Shown here: one piece after another, positions 53,535-62,948 of the stretch
How positions within the stretch are numbered: position 1 is the first letter of the stretch
Layout: every line of letters begins with the position of its first letter
DNA from: Bacillus sp. NP157
Lineage (GTDB): Bacteria > Pseudomonadota > Gammaproteobacteria > Xanthomonadales > Rhodanobacteraceae
DNA length: 64,000 nt
NCBI GenBank assembly: GCA_018889975.1
Contig: CP076546.1
Coordinates: 248,001-312,000 of the forward strand
Direction: 5' to 3'
The notes under the pieces: generated by a model
What the model was told of the DNA's origin: nothing
The model's database searches: none
What the model saw: the letters and a program-made list of their open reading frames with translations, nothing else
Translations under genes and position numbers: made by a program

Positions 53535-56393
53535 ATGACCCAGGACTACAAGAACACCATCAACCTGCCGCAGACGGAATTCCCGATGCGCGGCGACCTG
53601 CCCAAGCGCGAGCCGACCTGGCTGGCGAACTGGGAGCGCGTGGGCCGCTATGCGCAGATCCAGGAAAAGACCGCCCACCGCGACAAGGTGTTCGTGCTGC
53701 ACGACGGCCCGCCCTACGCGAACGGCGCGATCCACCTGGGCCACGCGGTCAACAAGGTGCTCAAGGACGTCATCGTCAAGTCGAAGCTGATCGCCGGCTA
53801 CCGCGCACCGTACGTGCCGGGCTGGGATTGCCATGGCCTGCCGATCGAGATCGCGATCGAGAAGAAGTTCGGCAAGGCCGGCGACAAGCTCGACGCCGCC
53901 GCGTTCCGGCAGAAGTGCCGTGAATACGCGCTGGCGCAGATCGACCTGCAGCGGACCGACTTCAAGCGCCTGGGCGTGCTCGGTGACTGGGAGCGCCCGT
54001 ACCGCACGCTCGACTTCACCTACGAAGCCGACATGATCCGCGCGCTGGCGCGCATCGTCGACAACGGCCACGTGGTGCGCGGCGCCAAGCCCGTGTACTG
54101 GTGCTTCGACTGTGGTTCCGCACTGGCCGAGGCCGAGATCGAATACGCCGACAAGACCTCGCCGGCGGTGGACGTGGCGTACGACGCCGTCTATCCGAAG
54201 GAGATGGGCGCCGAGTTCGGCGTCGACGTCGGTGACGCGATCGTCGCCGTGCCGATCTGGACCACCACGCCGTGGACGCTGCCGTCCAGCCAGGCCGTGT
54301 CGCTCGGTGGCGAAATCGAATACTCGCTGGTCGAAGGCCCGGCGCGCGACGGCAAGCGCGTGTTGCTGGTGATCGCGTCGGCGCTGGCCGGCAAGGCGCT
54401 GGCGCGCTATGGCGTGGAAAACGCCGTCGTGCTCGGCCACAAGCAGGGCGCCGCGCTGGAAAACCAGCAGCTGAAGCACCCGTTCTACGACAAGCGCGTG
54501 CCGATCATCCTCGGCGACCACGTGTCGGACGAAGACGGCACCGGTGCCGTGCACACCGCTCCGGACCACGGCGCGGAGGACTTTGCCGTGGGCCAGCAGT
54601 ACGGCATCGGTACGCTCAACTACGTGGACGGCCGCGGCGTCTATCGCAGCGACCTGCCGCTCGCGGGCGACGTCACCTTTGCCGGCATGCACATCTGGAA
54701 GGGCAACGACGCCGTCGTCGACCTGCTGCGCACCCGTGGCGTGTTGCTCGCCTTCGCGAAGCTCACGCACAGCTACCCGCATTGCTGGCGCCACAAGACG
54801 CCGGTGATCTACCGTGCCACCCCGCAGTGGTTCATCGGCATGGAAACGGCCGGGCTGCGCGACACCGCGCTGAGCTCGATCAAGTCCGTGCGCTGGGTGC
54901 CGGCGTGGGGCGAAGAGCGCATCCGCGGCATGGTCGAAGGCCGCCCGGACTGGTGCATCTCGCGCCAGCGCACCTGGGGCGTGCCGATCACCCTGTTCGT
55001 CGACAGGAACACGCACGAGCCGCATCCGGATACCGTCCCGCTGATGGAGAAGGTGGCGCAGAAGGTCGCGCACGAAGGCATCGACAGCTGGTTCAACCTC
55101 GATCCGCGCGAGCTGATCGGTGACGACGCCGACCGCTATGAGAAGGTCACCGACGTCCTCGACGTCTGGTTCGACTCGGGCGTGAGCCACTTCGCCGTGG
55201 TCGGCCAGCGGCCGGAACTGCAGGCGGGCGAAGCCAGCGAATACAAGGTGATGTACCTGGAAGGCTCCGACCAGCATCGCGGCTGGTTCCAGTCGTCGCT
55301 GCTGACCTCGGCCGCGATCAACGGCCGCGCGCCCTACGACCACGTGCTGACCCACGGCTTCACCGTGGACGCGCAGGGCCGCAAGATGTCCAAGTCGCTG
55401 GGCAACGGCATCGAGCCGCAGGACATCATGAAGACCCTGGGTGCGGACATCCTGCGCCTGTGGATCTGCTCGACCGACTACCGCAACGAGATGTCGCTGT
55501 CGGACGAAATCCTCAAGCGCGTCGCGGATACCTATCGGCGCATCCGCAACACGGCACGCTTCCTGCTCGGCAACCTCGATGGCTTCGATCCGGACAAGCA
55601 CCTGCTTGCCACCGATGCCTGCCTGCCGCTGGACCAGTGGGCCGTGCAGCAGGCCGCGGATACGCAGGCCGCCATCGTCGCCGCCTACGAGCGCTACGAC
55701 TTCCCGGAGATCGTCCAGCGCGTGCAGAACTTCTGCACCACCGAGCTGGGCGCGCTGTACCTGGACGTCACCAAGGACCGGCTCTACACGATGCCGACCG
55801 ACAGCCATGGCCGCCGCAGCGCGCAGAGCGCGATGTACCGCATCGCCGAAGCGATGGTGCGCTGGATCGCCCCGATGCTGAGCTTCACCGCCGAGGAAAT
55901 CTGGCAGCACCTGCCGGGTTCGCGCAGCGAGTCGGTGCTGTTCGAGACCTTCTACGAAGGCCTCGACGCGCGCCAGGATGCGGATGCCCGTGCGTGGTGG
56001 GGCAAGCTGCTCGCCATCCGCGAGACCGCCTCGCGCGTGCTCGAAGGCATGCGCAAGGCCAGCCTCATCGGTGCGTCGCTGGATGCGACCCTCACCATCC
56101 ATGCCGACCTGCCCACGCAGTCGGCCCTGGCCGAGGCCGCGGGCGAGCTGCGCTTCTTCTTCATCACCTCGGACGTGGCGCTGGCCCCGCTCGAAGGCCG
56201 GCCGGCGACGGCGGAGCGGGTGGAGCTGGAGGGTGCCGAGGTCTACGTCTCGGCGGCCGTCACCGACTGGGCCAAGTGCATCCGTTGCTGGCAGCACCAG
56301 CCCGACGTGGGTGCGGATCCTGCACATCCGGAGATCTGTGGCCGCTGCGTCGGCAACGTCACCGGCGCCGGCGAAGACCGCCGCTGGTTCTGA
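53535..56393 (+). CDS. ileS: Isoleucyl-tRNA synthetase
   Basis: This class I synthetase is 952 aa from the ATG at 53535; ATG 53508 is an alternative that overlaps ribF. The HIGH motif is seen as [17 protein letters not shown] near residue 58 and the KMSKS motif as [10 protein letters not shown]. The editing domain lies between them, and a C-terminal zinc-binding cluster (CIRCW and CGRC) is present, as in the bacterial type. It follows ribF after 19 bp and precedes lspA. Confidence 0.97.
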   Translation: MTQDYKNTINLPQTEFPMRGDLPKREPTWLANWERVGRYAQIQEKTAHRDKVFVLHDGPPYANGAIHLGHAVNKVLKDVIVKSKLIAGYRAPYVPGWDCHGLPIEIAIEKKFGKAGDKLDAAAFRQKCREYALAQIDLQRTDFKRLGVLGDWERPYRTLDFTYEADMIRALARIVDNGHVVRGAKPVYWCFDCGSALAEAEIEYADKTSPAVDVAYDAVYPKEMGAEFGVDVGDAIVAVPIWTTTPWTLPSSQAVSLGGEIEYSLVEGPARDGKRVLLVIASALAGKALARYGVENAVVLGHKQGAALENQQLKHPFYDKRVPIILGDHVSDEDGTGAVHTAPDHGAEDFAVGQQYGIGTLNYVDGRGVYRSDLPLAGDVTFAGMHIWKGNDAVVDLLRTRGVLLAFAKLTHSYPHCWRHKTPVIYRATPQWFIGMETAGLRDTALSSIKSVRWVPAWGEERIRGMVEGRPDWCISRQRTWGVPITLFVDRNTHEPHPDTVPLMEKVAQKVAHEGIDSWFNLDPRELIGDDADRYEKVTDVLDVWFDSGVSHFAVVGQRPELQAGEASEYKVMYLEGSDQHRGWFQSSLLTSAAINGRAPYDHVLTHGFTVDAQGRKMSKSLGNGIEPQDIMKTLGADILRLWICSTDYRNEMSLSDEILKRVADTYRRIRNTARFLLGNLDGFDPDKHLLATDACLPLDQWAVQQAADTQAAIVAAYERYDFPEIVQRVQNFCTTELGALYLDVTKDRLYTMPTDSHGRRSAQSAMYRIAEAMVRWIAPMLSFTAEEIWQHLPGSRSESVLFETFYEGLDARQDADARAWWGKLLAIRETASRVLEGMRKASLIGASLDATLTIHADLPTQSALAEAAGELRFFFITSDVALAPLEGRPATAERVELEGAEVYVSAAVTDWAKCIRCWQHQPDVGADPAHPEICGRCVGNVTGAGEDRRWF

Positions 56394-56434
56394 CCAGTGG
56401 CGCCCATGCTTTACCTCTACCGTAGGCTCGTTGC

Positions 56435-56935
56435 ATGACTCTTCGCCCCCGCCCCAGCGCGCTGTCGTGGCTCTGGCTGACCGCCGGCATGATCGCGCTG
56501 GACCAGCTCACCAAGTGGTGGGCCCTGGTCGCCCTGCAGCCGGCCGAAACGCCGCATCCGGTGATCCCGGGCATCCTGAACTGGACGCTGACCTTCAACA
56601 CCGGCGCGGCGTTCAGCTTCCTGGCGGACGGCGCCGGCTGGCAGCGCTGGTTCTTCGCGGTTCTGGCGATCGGGATCAGCGCCATCCTGGCTGTCTGGCT
56701 GTCGCGGACGCCGCGTGGTGACTGGCGCACGGCCGCTCCGCTGGCCCTGATCATCGCCGGTGCGCTGGGTAACCTCATCGACCGGCTGCACGCGGCGAAG
56801 GTCACGGATTTCATCCAGGTGTTCCTGGGCAGCTATCCGTTCCCGGTGTTCAACGTGGCCGATTGCGCGATCAGCGTGGGCGCGGCGGGGTTGATCGTGT
56901 TCAGCCTGTTCCAGGCTAGCCCGAAGAAGGCCTGA
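56435..56935 (+). CDS. lspA: Lipoprotein signal peptidase
   Basis: The 166-aa membrane protease has four hydrophobic segments. The catalytic Asp pair lies in NLIDRL and FNVADCAI, and the motif FNTGAAFSFL is conserved. It cleaves the signal peptide from lipoproteins modified by Lgt (encoded at 33338). It lies in the conserved ileS-lspA-ispH order; the fkpB gene found between lspA and ispH in E. coli is absent. Confidence 0.96.
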   Translation: MTLRPRPSALSWLWLTAGMIALDQLTKWWALVALQPAETPHPVIPGILNWTLTFNTGAAFSFLADGAGWQRWFFAVLAIGISAILAVWLSRTPRGDWRTAAPLALIIAGALGNLIDRLHAAKVTDFIQVFLGSYPFPVFNVADCAISVGAAGLIVFSLFQASPKKA

Positions 56936-57010
56936 GGCCCCCCGGACCCCACCCATGCGATAATCCCGCCCATCCCCACCAGCGGCGCGATCGCCGCCCC
57001 GAGGCCTCCT

Positions 57011-57952
57011 TTGGACATCCTGCTCGCCAACCCCCGCGGCTTCTGCGCCGGCGTCGATCGCGCCATCGCCATCGTCGAGCGTGCGCTCGAGTCGTACGGC
57101 GCGCCGATCTACGTTCGCCACGAAGTGGTTCACAACCGCTACGTTGTCGAACGCCTGCGCGCCGATGGCGCCGTGTTCGTCGAAGAACTGGACGAAGTGC
57201 CGGACAACTCCACCGTGATCTTCAGCGCGCATGGCGTGCCGAAGGCCGTGCGCGAGGAAGCCGACCGCCGCGGCTTGCGCGTGTTCGACGCCACCTGCCC
57301 ATTGGTGACCAAGGTGCACATGGAGGTGGCTCGCCTGGGCCGCGCTGGCCACGACGTGGTGCTGATCGGCCACGCCGGCCACCCCGAGGTGGAAGGCACC
57401 ATGGGCCAGTGGAACCCGGCGAACAGTGGCAGCATCTACCTGGTCGAGTCCGTCGAGGACGTCGAGGCCCTGCAGCCGGGCCAGCCCGAGCAGCTCGCCT
57501 TCGTCACCCAGACCACGCTGTCGGTGGACGACACAATTGCCATCATCGGGGCGCTGCGCACGAAGTTCGCGTCCATCCACGGCCCGCGCAAGGACGACAT
57601 CTGCTATGCGACGCAGAATCGCCAGGATGCGGTGCGCCGTCTCGCCGATGCCGTGGACCTTGTGCTGGTGGTCGGTTCGGTCAACAGCTCCAACTCCAAT
57701 CGCCTGAAGGAACTGGCCGAAAAGCAGGGCGTCACGTCGTACCTGATCGACGGCGCAGAGCACATCGACCAGGCATGGATCGAGGGCAAGACCCGCATCG
57801 GCGTCACCGCTGGCGCCTCCGCGCCGGAAAAGCTGGTGAAGGAAGTCATCGCACGCTTGCAGTCGTGGGGCGCGGGCAGCGTCCGCGAGCTCGATGGCGA
57901 AGCCGAAAGCATCACCTTCGCGTTGCCCAGGGAGCTGCGACTTGCCTCTTGA
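57011..57952 (+). CDS. ispH: 4-hydroxy-3-methylbut-2-enyl diphosphate reductase
   Basis: This Fe-S enzyme performs the last step of the MEP isoprenoid pathway. The start is a TTG at 57011, giving (M)[18 protein letters not shown], which matches the E. coli N-terminus. The three cluster cysteines are Cys12, the one in [11 protein letters not shown], and the one in [10 protein letters not shown]. The length is 313 aa. A GAGG lies 6 nt upstream of the TTG. An extended -10-like TGCGATAAT lies near 56956. Confidence 0.95.
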   Translation: MDILLANPRGFCAGVDRAIAIVERALESYGAPIYVRHEVVHNRYVVERLRADGAVFVEELDEVPDNSTVIFSAHGVPKAVREEADRRGLRVFDATCPLVTKVHMEVARLGRAGHDVVLIGHAGHPEVEGTMGQWNPANSGSIYLVESVEDVEALQPGQPEQLAFVTQTTLSVDDTIAIIGALRTKFASIHGPRKDDICYATQNRQDAVRRLADAVDLVLVVGSVNSSNSNRLKELAEKQGVTSYLIDGAEHIDQAWIEGKTRIGVTAGASAPEKLVKEVIARLQSWGAGSVRELDGEAESITFALPRELRLAS

Positions 57953-57955
57953 GGC

Positions 57956-57984
57956 TTGCGCGGGGATCGTCACTCCCCTAGAAT
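57956..57984 (+). promoter_or_regulatory. Promoter of tRNA-Thr
   Basis: TTGCGC and TAGAAT are spaced by 17 bp, with a start predicted about 4-6 nt before the mature tRNA. The bases after the -10 (TCTGCGTCTC) are GC-rich, as in stringently controlled stable-RNA promoters. Confidence 0.65.
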
Positions 57985-57994
57985 TCTGCGTCTC

Positions 57995-58070
57995 GCCGGG
58001 ATAGCTCAGTTGGTAGAGCGCGTCATTCGTAATGATGAGGTCGTAGGTTCGATTCCTATTTCCGGCACCA
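57995..58070 (+). tRNA. tRNA-Thr (anticodon CGT)
   Basis: The 76-base gene folds as a standard cloverleaf: acceptor GCCGGGA/TTCCGGC with one G-T pair, D-arm GCTC...GAGC, anticodon stem CGTCA/TGATG with loop TTCGTAA, T-arm GTAGG-TTCGATT-CCTAT, and an encoded CCA end. The anticodon CGT reads ACG (Thr). The promoter lies immediately upstream and a terminator at 58111-58138. Confidence 0.95.
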
Positions 58071-58110
58071 CATGCTTCCCCGATTGCCGTCGCGCGCTCG
58101 CGGAAGAAAC

Positions 58111-58138
58111 GAAAAACCCGCCCTGGCGGGTTTTTTTA
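58111..58138 (+). terminator. Terminator after tRNA-Thr
   Basis: AAAAACCCGCC and GGCGGGTTTTTTT form a tight stem around a short loop with a T-run. It lies 41 bp after the tRNA. Confidence 0.85.
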
Positions 58139-58199
58139 TGCCCGCTGCCCGTGCGACCCGAGGCAGGTTATCGTTGCGCGAACCTACCAGGGAGGCCGC

Positions 58200-58760
58200 A
58201 TGAACGCGACCCAGGACACGCATATCGACACGGCGCGCCTGCGCCTGGACGCGTTGGCCGCAGCCGATGCGGCCACGCTGTTCGCTTACCGCGGCGACGA
58301 CGCCGTGGCGCGCTACCAGGGCTGGCGGCCGGCCGCCCTTGAAGATGCCGAGGCCTTCATCGCCAGCCAGTTGGCCGTCCCGTTTGCGACGCCGGGTGCG
58401 TGGTGCCAACTCGCCGTACGCGACCGCGCCTCGGGAGAGCTGCTGGGTGACCTCGGCATCCACTTCCCGGATTCGCCCGAGGGCGCCATCGAGTTCGGCG
58501 TGTCGTTGCGTCCGGACCGGCAGGGCAGGGGATACGCCCACGAAGCCATGCGTGCCGCCCTCGACCTCGCCTTCGGCGAGTGGGGATACCGTCGCTCGAT
58601 CGGGTCGGTCGACCCGCGCAATGTCGCCAGCATCGCCCTGCTGCGCTCGCTGGGCTTTCGCCAGGAGGCGCACCACGTGGAGAGCTACTTCTTCCGAGGC
58701 GAGTGGGTCGACGACGTGATCTTTGCCCTGCTGGCGCGCGAATGGCGCCAGCGCGGCTGA
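58200..58760 (+). CDS. GNAT family N-acetyltransferase (RimJ/RimL-like)
   Basis: The 186-aa protein has a GNAT fold with the acetyl-CoA site LRPDRQGRGYAHEAM and the later motif SVDPRNVASIALLRSLGFR. It starts with the IDTARLRLDAL pattern of the RimJ/RimL-like acetyltransferase group. GAGG lies 7 nt before the ATG. The substrate is unknown; ribosomal proteins, antibiotics and small amines are all possible in this group. Confidence 0.85.
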   Translation: MNATQDTHIDTARLRLDALAAADAATLFAYRGDDAVARYQGWRPAALEDAEAFIASQLAVPFATPGAWCQLAVRDRASGELLGDLGIHFPDSPEGAIEFGVSLRPDRQGRGYAHEAMRAALDLAFGEWGYRRSIGSVDPRNVASIALLRSLGFRQEAHHVESYFFRGEWVDDVIFALLAREWRQRG

Positions 58761-58934
58761 ACGGAGCGGGAAAGTTGGCCGAAAACGCTTAGGTGTGCCG
58801 TCGCCGGGAACACGGCACCTTCATGGCCGGCGTTCCATATCTCACGGGGCGGCTTGAGTGGGCAGACCGAGTGCGCAGGACCGGCGACACCTCCAGCGCG
58901 GTTGACGGCTGGGCAAACCTCAAGCGGACGCCCC

Positions 58935-59144
58935 ATGACTCACCACCCCGAGCATCACTACCGCGGCTACGACATCCTTTGCAGTACGTCGGGCTATACC
59001 GTCATGCAGCGCCACGTCGAGGTGCTCAACGTCGGCGCCATGGACGCCGGCTCAGGCCTCGCGGACTGTGCGGAGGTGGACCACATGCTCGAGCACGCGC
59101 GCAAGGCGATCGACCGCCTGATCGAGGACGAAGGCCGGGGCTGA
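58935..59144 (+). CDS. Small hypothetical protein
   Basis: A 69-aa protein beginning MTHHPEHHYRGYDILCSTSG and ending with a charged helix (HARKAIDRLIEDEGRG). It has no signal peptide. The composition, with a His-rich start and a helical end, looks like a real small protein; I do not recognise a family. The ATG at 58935 is preferred over a GTG farther upstream because the added residues are low-quality. It converges on the next gene with a 2-bp gap. Confidence 0.6.
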   Translation: MTHHPEHHYRGYDILCSTSGYTVMQRHVEVLNVGAMDAGSGLADCAEVDHMLEHARKAIDRLIEDEGRG

Positions 59145-59146
59145 GC

Positions 59147-59410
59147 TCAGGCCGCGCTGGCGAGCCTGGCCAGCGCCGCCGCCGTCGGCGGTGACAGGTG
59201 GGCGAGTGCCGCGGCCGGCAGGAAGCGCCAGTCGGCGAGGCGGCGGGGCAGGCGCAGCGTGGGGCTGGCTTCGCGAAGGTCGCGCACGGCGTCTTCTGCC
59301 GAATCGAAGCGGCCGATCTCGACATTATCGCGCAGCGCGCGCCAGCGATGGCCGTGGCGGACGATGCGGAACAGGGCTTCGGATGAGGTGTGGACGTATT
59401 GCGCGAGCAC
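59147..59410 (-). CDS. Small hypothetical protein
   Basis: An 87-aa protein if it starts at the GTG at 59410, which has AAGGAG 9 nt upstream. The sequence LFRIVRHGHRWRALRDNVEIGRFDSAEDAVRDLRE resembles small DUF2188-like beta-rich proteins, but I cannot assign a family. A longer frame runs upstream without a good start. The C-terminal 25 residues are Ala/Leu-rich. Confidence 0.5.
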   Translation of the reverse strand: MLAQYVHTSSEALFRIVRHGHRWRALRDNVEIGRFDSAEDAVRDLREASPTLRLPRRLADWRFLPAAALAHLSPPTAAALARLASAA

Positions 59411-59601
59411 GGTGTACGACTCCTTCGTGACCTCGCCATTGTCTCGTGCGCCTCGTGACCGTCTTGTTATCCCGGGACTACGGCAGGGTGTCGCCGCCGC
59501 CGCTTGTCGGTGAAACCCTGCCGCCCGTCGTCCGCCCCCTTGGCCTCGCCGCAGGCTCCGGTTAGCGTGCAATCGGCTGAATATCGGTCCAGGGGGACAT
59601 C

Positions 59602-60060
59602 GTGGCTGCTTTCCTTTCGCGCCTTCCGGCGCGCGCCCAGCGTGGCTTCACGCTTATCGAGATGATGATCGTCGTGGCGATCATCGCGATCCTCGCCGCG
59701 ATCGCCATGCCGATCTATCGCGACTACATCATCCGTACCCGCCTGAGCGAGGTGCAGGGGCTGATGTCCGGCGCGCGGACCTCGCTGGAGCAGTACTACC
59801 AGGACAACCGCAACTACGGACCGACCACGGGCACCGCCTGCGGCGGCACGTTGCCGGCGTCGAACTACTTCACCTTCACCTGCACCACCTCCAACTCCGG
59901 CCAGGCCTTCGTGCTGCAGGCGCAGGCGAAGGCGGCACCGGTGATGGGCTTCACCTACACGGTGGACCAGACCAACCTGCGCCAGACCACGGCGGCGCCG
60001 GCCCGGTGGAGCCAGAGCACAACGTGCTGGACCACCCGCAAGGACGGCAGCTGCTCATGA
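59602..60060 (+). CDS. pilE: Type IV pilin-like protein (PilE family)
   Basis: The start is GTG 59602, preceded by AGGGGGA. The prepilin peptidase site is G15|F16 with Glu at mature position 5 (GFTLIEMMIVVAIIAILAAI), then a long hydrophobic helix. The 152-aa length, a central QYYQDNRNYG segment and a C-terminal Cys pair (TTCW, DGSC) match PilE or minor-pilin globular domains. It leads the minor-pilin operon and overlaps fimT by 4 bp (ATGA), so it is probably a tip or accessory pilin or the PilE of this operon. Confidence 0.87.
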   Translation: MAAFLSRLPARAQRGFTLIEMMIVVAIIAILAAIAMPIYRDYIIRTRLSEVQGLMSGARTSLEQYYQDNRNYGPTTGTACGGTLPASNYFTFTCTTSNSGQAFVLQAQAKAAPVMGFTYTVDQTNLRQTTAAPARWSQSTTCWTTRKDGSCS

Positions 60061-60653
60061 TGCGCCGCGACGCCAGGGGCTTCTCGTTGATCGAGCTGAT
60101 GGTGACCATCACCATCCTGTTCATCCTTGTCACGTTCGGCATCCCCAGCTTCCGCGATTTCCTCAACAACTCGCGCATCCGCTCGGCGGCCGAGTCGATC
60201 CAGAACGGCCTGCGCGAAGCGCGCAATGAAGCCGCGCAGCGCGGCACCAACGTGCGCTTCGAGCTGACCTCGGGTACGGGTGCCAGCTGGCAGGTGTGCC
60301 AGCTGAAGACCACCGAGACCACCTGCGCGACGCCGACGAACATCTTCGACAAGCGCGACGCCACCGAGACGAACATCACGGTCTCGGCGTCGACCGCGTC
60401 GGCCAAGCAGGCCAGCGGCCAGCTGGGTACGGCGCTGACCGGTGGCGTGCCCGCCGGGGTCACCTATACGGCGCTTGGCCGCCCCTCGAGTTTCAACGCC
60501 AATTCGATCGCCCGTGTCGACGTGTACGGCACGACCACGGCTGGCCGCCGGCAGGTCGTGCTGGTTTCGGCAGGCGGGATGACGCGCATGTGCGATCCCG
60601 TCTCCAACACCATCCTGGCAAGCACGGACGCCCAGTCCTGCGGTTCCAACTGA
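60057..60653 (+). CDS. fimT: Minor pseudopilin FimT/FimU (GspH family)
   Basis: The ATG at 60057 overlaps the pilE stop (ATGA) and gives 198 aa; ATG 60060 is possible. The prepilin site is G8|F9 with Glu at mature position 5 (GFSLIELMVTITILFILV). The globular part fits the GspH/FimT group, with LREARNEAAQRGTNV following the helix. It primes pilus assembly with the other minor pilins. It is followed by pilV after 10 bp. Confidence 0.88.
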   Translation: MMRRDARGFSLIELMVTITILFILVTFGIPSFRDFLNNSRIRSAAESIQNGLREARNEAAQRGTNVRFELTSGTGASWQVCQLKTTETTCATPTNIFDKRDATETNITVSASTASAKQASGQLGTALTGGVPAGVTYTALGRPSSFNANSIARVDVYGTTTAGRRQVVLVSAGGMTRMCDPVSNTILASTDAQSCGSN

Positions 60654-60663
60654 GGCTCACGCC

Positions 60664-61104
60664 ATGGCCAACCTTTTCAAACCCATGAAAGCTGCGCGCG
60701 GCATCGTGCTGCTCGACGCGCTGATCGCCATCCTCGTGTTCACCTTCGGCATCCTGGCAATCGTTGCTCTGCAGGCCAGCGCGACCAAGCTCAGCGGCGA
60801 CTCTAAGTACCGCGTCGACGCCGCCCTGCTGGCCAACCGGTTCATCTCGGGTATGTGGACGGCCGATTCGTCGCTGTTGGCCACCGACTACGTCACCGGT
60901 GGCACCGCTTACAACAAGTGGTTCGCCGACACCGTGGACTGCACCACCGCCAAGGTGACGAGCAACTGCCTGCCGGGCATCACCACGGCGCTGAAGCCGA
61001 CGGTCACCATCGATGCGAACAACCTCGTCACCATCACCCTGAAGTGGCAGGCCCCGCAGGACACCGGTCCGCATCAGTACATCTCCATTTCGCAGATCCA
61101 GTGA
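60664..61104 (+). CDS. pilV: Type IV pilus minor pilin PilV
   Basis: The 146-aa protein has a prepilin site G13|I14 (ARGIVLLDALIAILVF), with Asp rather than Glu at mature position 5, a conservative but unusual change. The rest is short with two cysteines (DCTT, NCLP). Position between fimT and pilW identifies it as PilV. The next start overlaps or closely follows its stop. Confidence 0.85.
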   Translation: MANLFKPMKAARGIVLLDALIAILVFTFGILAIVALQASATKLSGDSKYRVDAALLANRFISGMWTADSSLLATDYVTGGTAYNKWFADTVDCTTAKVTSNCLPGITTALKPTVTIDANNLVTITLKWQAPQDTGPHQYISISQIQ

Positions 61105-61112
61105 GCGCCCGC

Positions 61113-62297
61113 ATGACTCGCACCCCGATCGCATCCTCCAAGCGCGGCGCCGCAGGCTTCTCACTCATCGAGCTGATGGTGGGTACCGTGATCGCCATCA
61201 TCTGCACGGTCGGCGTCCTGACCGCGTTCGCGGCGTTCGAGGGCCAGAAGCGCACGACCACCAATGGCAGCGATGCCCAGCAGAACGGTAGCTATGCGGC
61301 GTTTACCCTCGAGCGTGAGTTGCGCACCGCCGGCTCGGACATCGTCCAGGGCAAGAATTACGGCGTCTGGGGCTGCACCCTGCAGACCTGGTCCGGTGGT
61401 ACCCAGCGCCTGCCGCTGACGACCGCGCTTGCCGCGCCGTTTGCCAACTGGCCGTTGAAGACGCGTGCCGTGCCCGTGCTCATCGCCGCCGGCACGGGCG
61501 ACGTCGCCGATGCGATCGGCATCGTCCGCGGCAACGCCATCGCGCGCACGTTCCGCACCAACCTCGTCTCCGCGACCAGCAACAAGGCCACGGTGGACAA
61601 CGGCATGGCGATCTTCCCCAACGAGTACCTGCTGCTGTCCGACAAGTCGGGCACCTGCACGATGGCGAAGATCTCCTCCATCGACGTCGCCGGCACGACG
61701 ATGACTTTCGATACCAACAACAGCGACTCCACCAGCTTCGCCGGCCACTACACGGGTGCGGGCTACGTGTTCGACATGGGCATCACGCCCGCGGTGACCC
61801 TGTACAGCGTCAACCAGACCAACTTCAGCCTGGTCTCCTACGACCTGCTTCAAGTCGGCAATACGGCGAGCACCAACCAGCCCGCGATCAGCCTTGCCGA
61901 CAACGTCGTGCAGATGAAGGCGCTCTATGGCATCAGTGCCACGGTCAATGACCTGCCGATCGCCTCGTGGGTCAAGCCGACGGGGAACACGTGGGCCATC
62001 GGCAAGCTGATGCCCGATACCGACACGGCAGCCGCGTTGAACGCGCGCGGCCAGATCCGCGCCATCCGCATCGCGGTAGTGGTGCGTAGCCGGCAGCAGG
62101 AACGCGCGCCGGCCGGTTCCGGCACGGTCGCGGGCAGGGCGTCGTACATCGGCTATAGCGGCCCGACCTCGCTAACGCTGTTCGGCGACCTGGACGCGAC
62201 GCTGCAGTACACCGTCACCACGGATGCGTCCTATCGCTACAAGGTCTACGACTTCGTGGTGCCGGTCCGCAACAGCCTGATCACCAAATTCTTCTGA
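61113..62297 (+). CDS. pilW: Type IV pilus minor pilin PilW
   Basis: The 394-aa protein has a prepilin site G15|F16 with Glu at mature position 5 (GFSLIELMVGTVIAIICT) and a large beta-rich globular domain, the largest minor pilin, as expected of PilW. The ATG at 61113 is chosen; GTG 61101, overlapping the pilV stop as GTGA, is an alternative. PilW with PilX, PilV and PilY1 forms the tip complex. Confidence 0.85.
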   Translation: MTRTPIASSKRGAAGFSLIELMVGTVIAIICTVGVLTAFAAFEGQKRTTTNGSDAQQNGSYAAFTLERELRTAGSDIVQGKNYGVWGCTLQTWSGGTQRLPLTTALAAPFANWPLKTRAVPVLIAAGTGDVADAIGIVRGNAIARTFRTNLVSATSNKATVDNGMAIFPNEYLLLSDKSGTCTMAKISSIDVAGTTMTFDTNNSDSTSFAGHYTGAGYVFDMGITPAVTLYSVNQTNFSLVSYDLLQVGNTASTNQPAISLADNVVQMKALYGISATVNDLPIASWVKPTGNTWAIGKLMPDTDTAAALNARGQIRAIRIAVVVRSRQQERAPAGSGTVAGRASYIGYSGPTSLTLFGDLDATLQYTVTTDASYRYKVYDFVVPVRNSLITKFF

Positions 62298-62305
62298 GGC
62301 CGGGC

Positions 62306-62917
62306 ATGAATCGCATGTCTTATCGTTATCCACTGCCCGCCGCATCCCGCCAGCGTGGCGTCATCGCGACCCTGATCGCCGTGATCGTGCTGGTCGCCAC
62401 CTTGCTCGCGGCAATGGCGCTGATGCGTTCGGTCGACACGGCCACGGCCATCGCCAGCAGCGTCACGTTCCGCCAGGCCGCGTTCCAGGAAGCCGAGCGT
62501 GCGTACACCGACATCCGTACGAACCTCGACAGCACGTTCGCACCGCCGATCAGCGACACGGATGCGCCGTCCAAGGGTTACTACGCGTCGTTGCAGCCGC
62601 ATACCTCGGTCCGTCCGGAAATCCCGGATGTACTCGTGAACCTGACGGCCGGCAAGATCGTCACCATGGCGCCGCTCAGCACGGGCGGCAACACCGTGTC
62701 CTACGTCGTCGAGCGGCTCTGCCCGGCGGCGGGCGCGGCGTCGCTGAACACCTGCATCGTGCCGGGCACGGCGATCGGTGGCGGCACCAGCTCCAACCTC
62801 ACGACCGATCCGGGCATCCCGTTCAACACCACCGGCTCGGCCGCGGCGTTCCGCCTGACCGTCCGCGTGGACGGTCCGCGCAACGCCATCGCCTACGTCC
62901 AGACCATCATCCGTTGA
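62306..62917 (+). CDS. pilX: Type IV pilus minor pilin PilX
   Basis: The 203-aa protein has a prepilin-like N-terminus with G18|V19 (QRGVIATLIAVIVLVATL) and no Glu at mature position 5, as expected of the tip-most GspK/PilX-type pilins. The globular part contains a Cys pair (LCPAAG, NTCIVPG). It is 8 bp after pilW and 31 bp before pilY1. Confidence 0.85.
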   Translation: MNRMSYRYPLPAASRQRGVIATLIAVIVLVATLLAAMALMRSVDTATAIASSVTFRQAAFQEAERAYTDIRTNLDSTFAPPISDTDAPSKGYYASLQPHTSVRPEIPDVLVNLTAGKIVTMAPLSTGGNTVSYVVERLCPAAGAASLNTCIVPGTAIGGGTSSNLTTDPGIPFNTTGSAAAFRLTVRVDGPRNAIAYVQTIIR

Positions 62918-62948
62918 CCCCTGACGCCACGACGCCACGGAACTTGCC

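Noticed and set aside
53211-56327. A 1038-codon open frame antisense to ileS
   Set aside because: It is the GC-rich shadow of ileS. The composition (Arg, His, Val, Asp-rich) has no domain pattern, while ileS has complete synthetase motifs.
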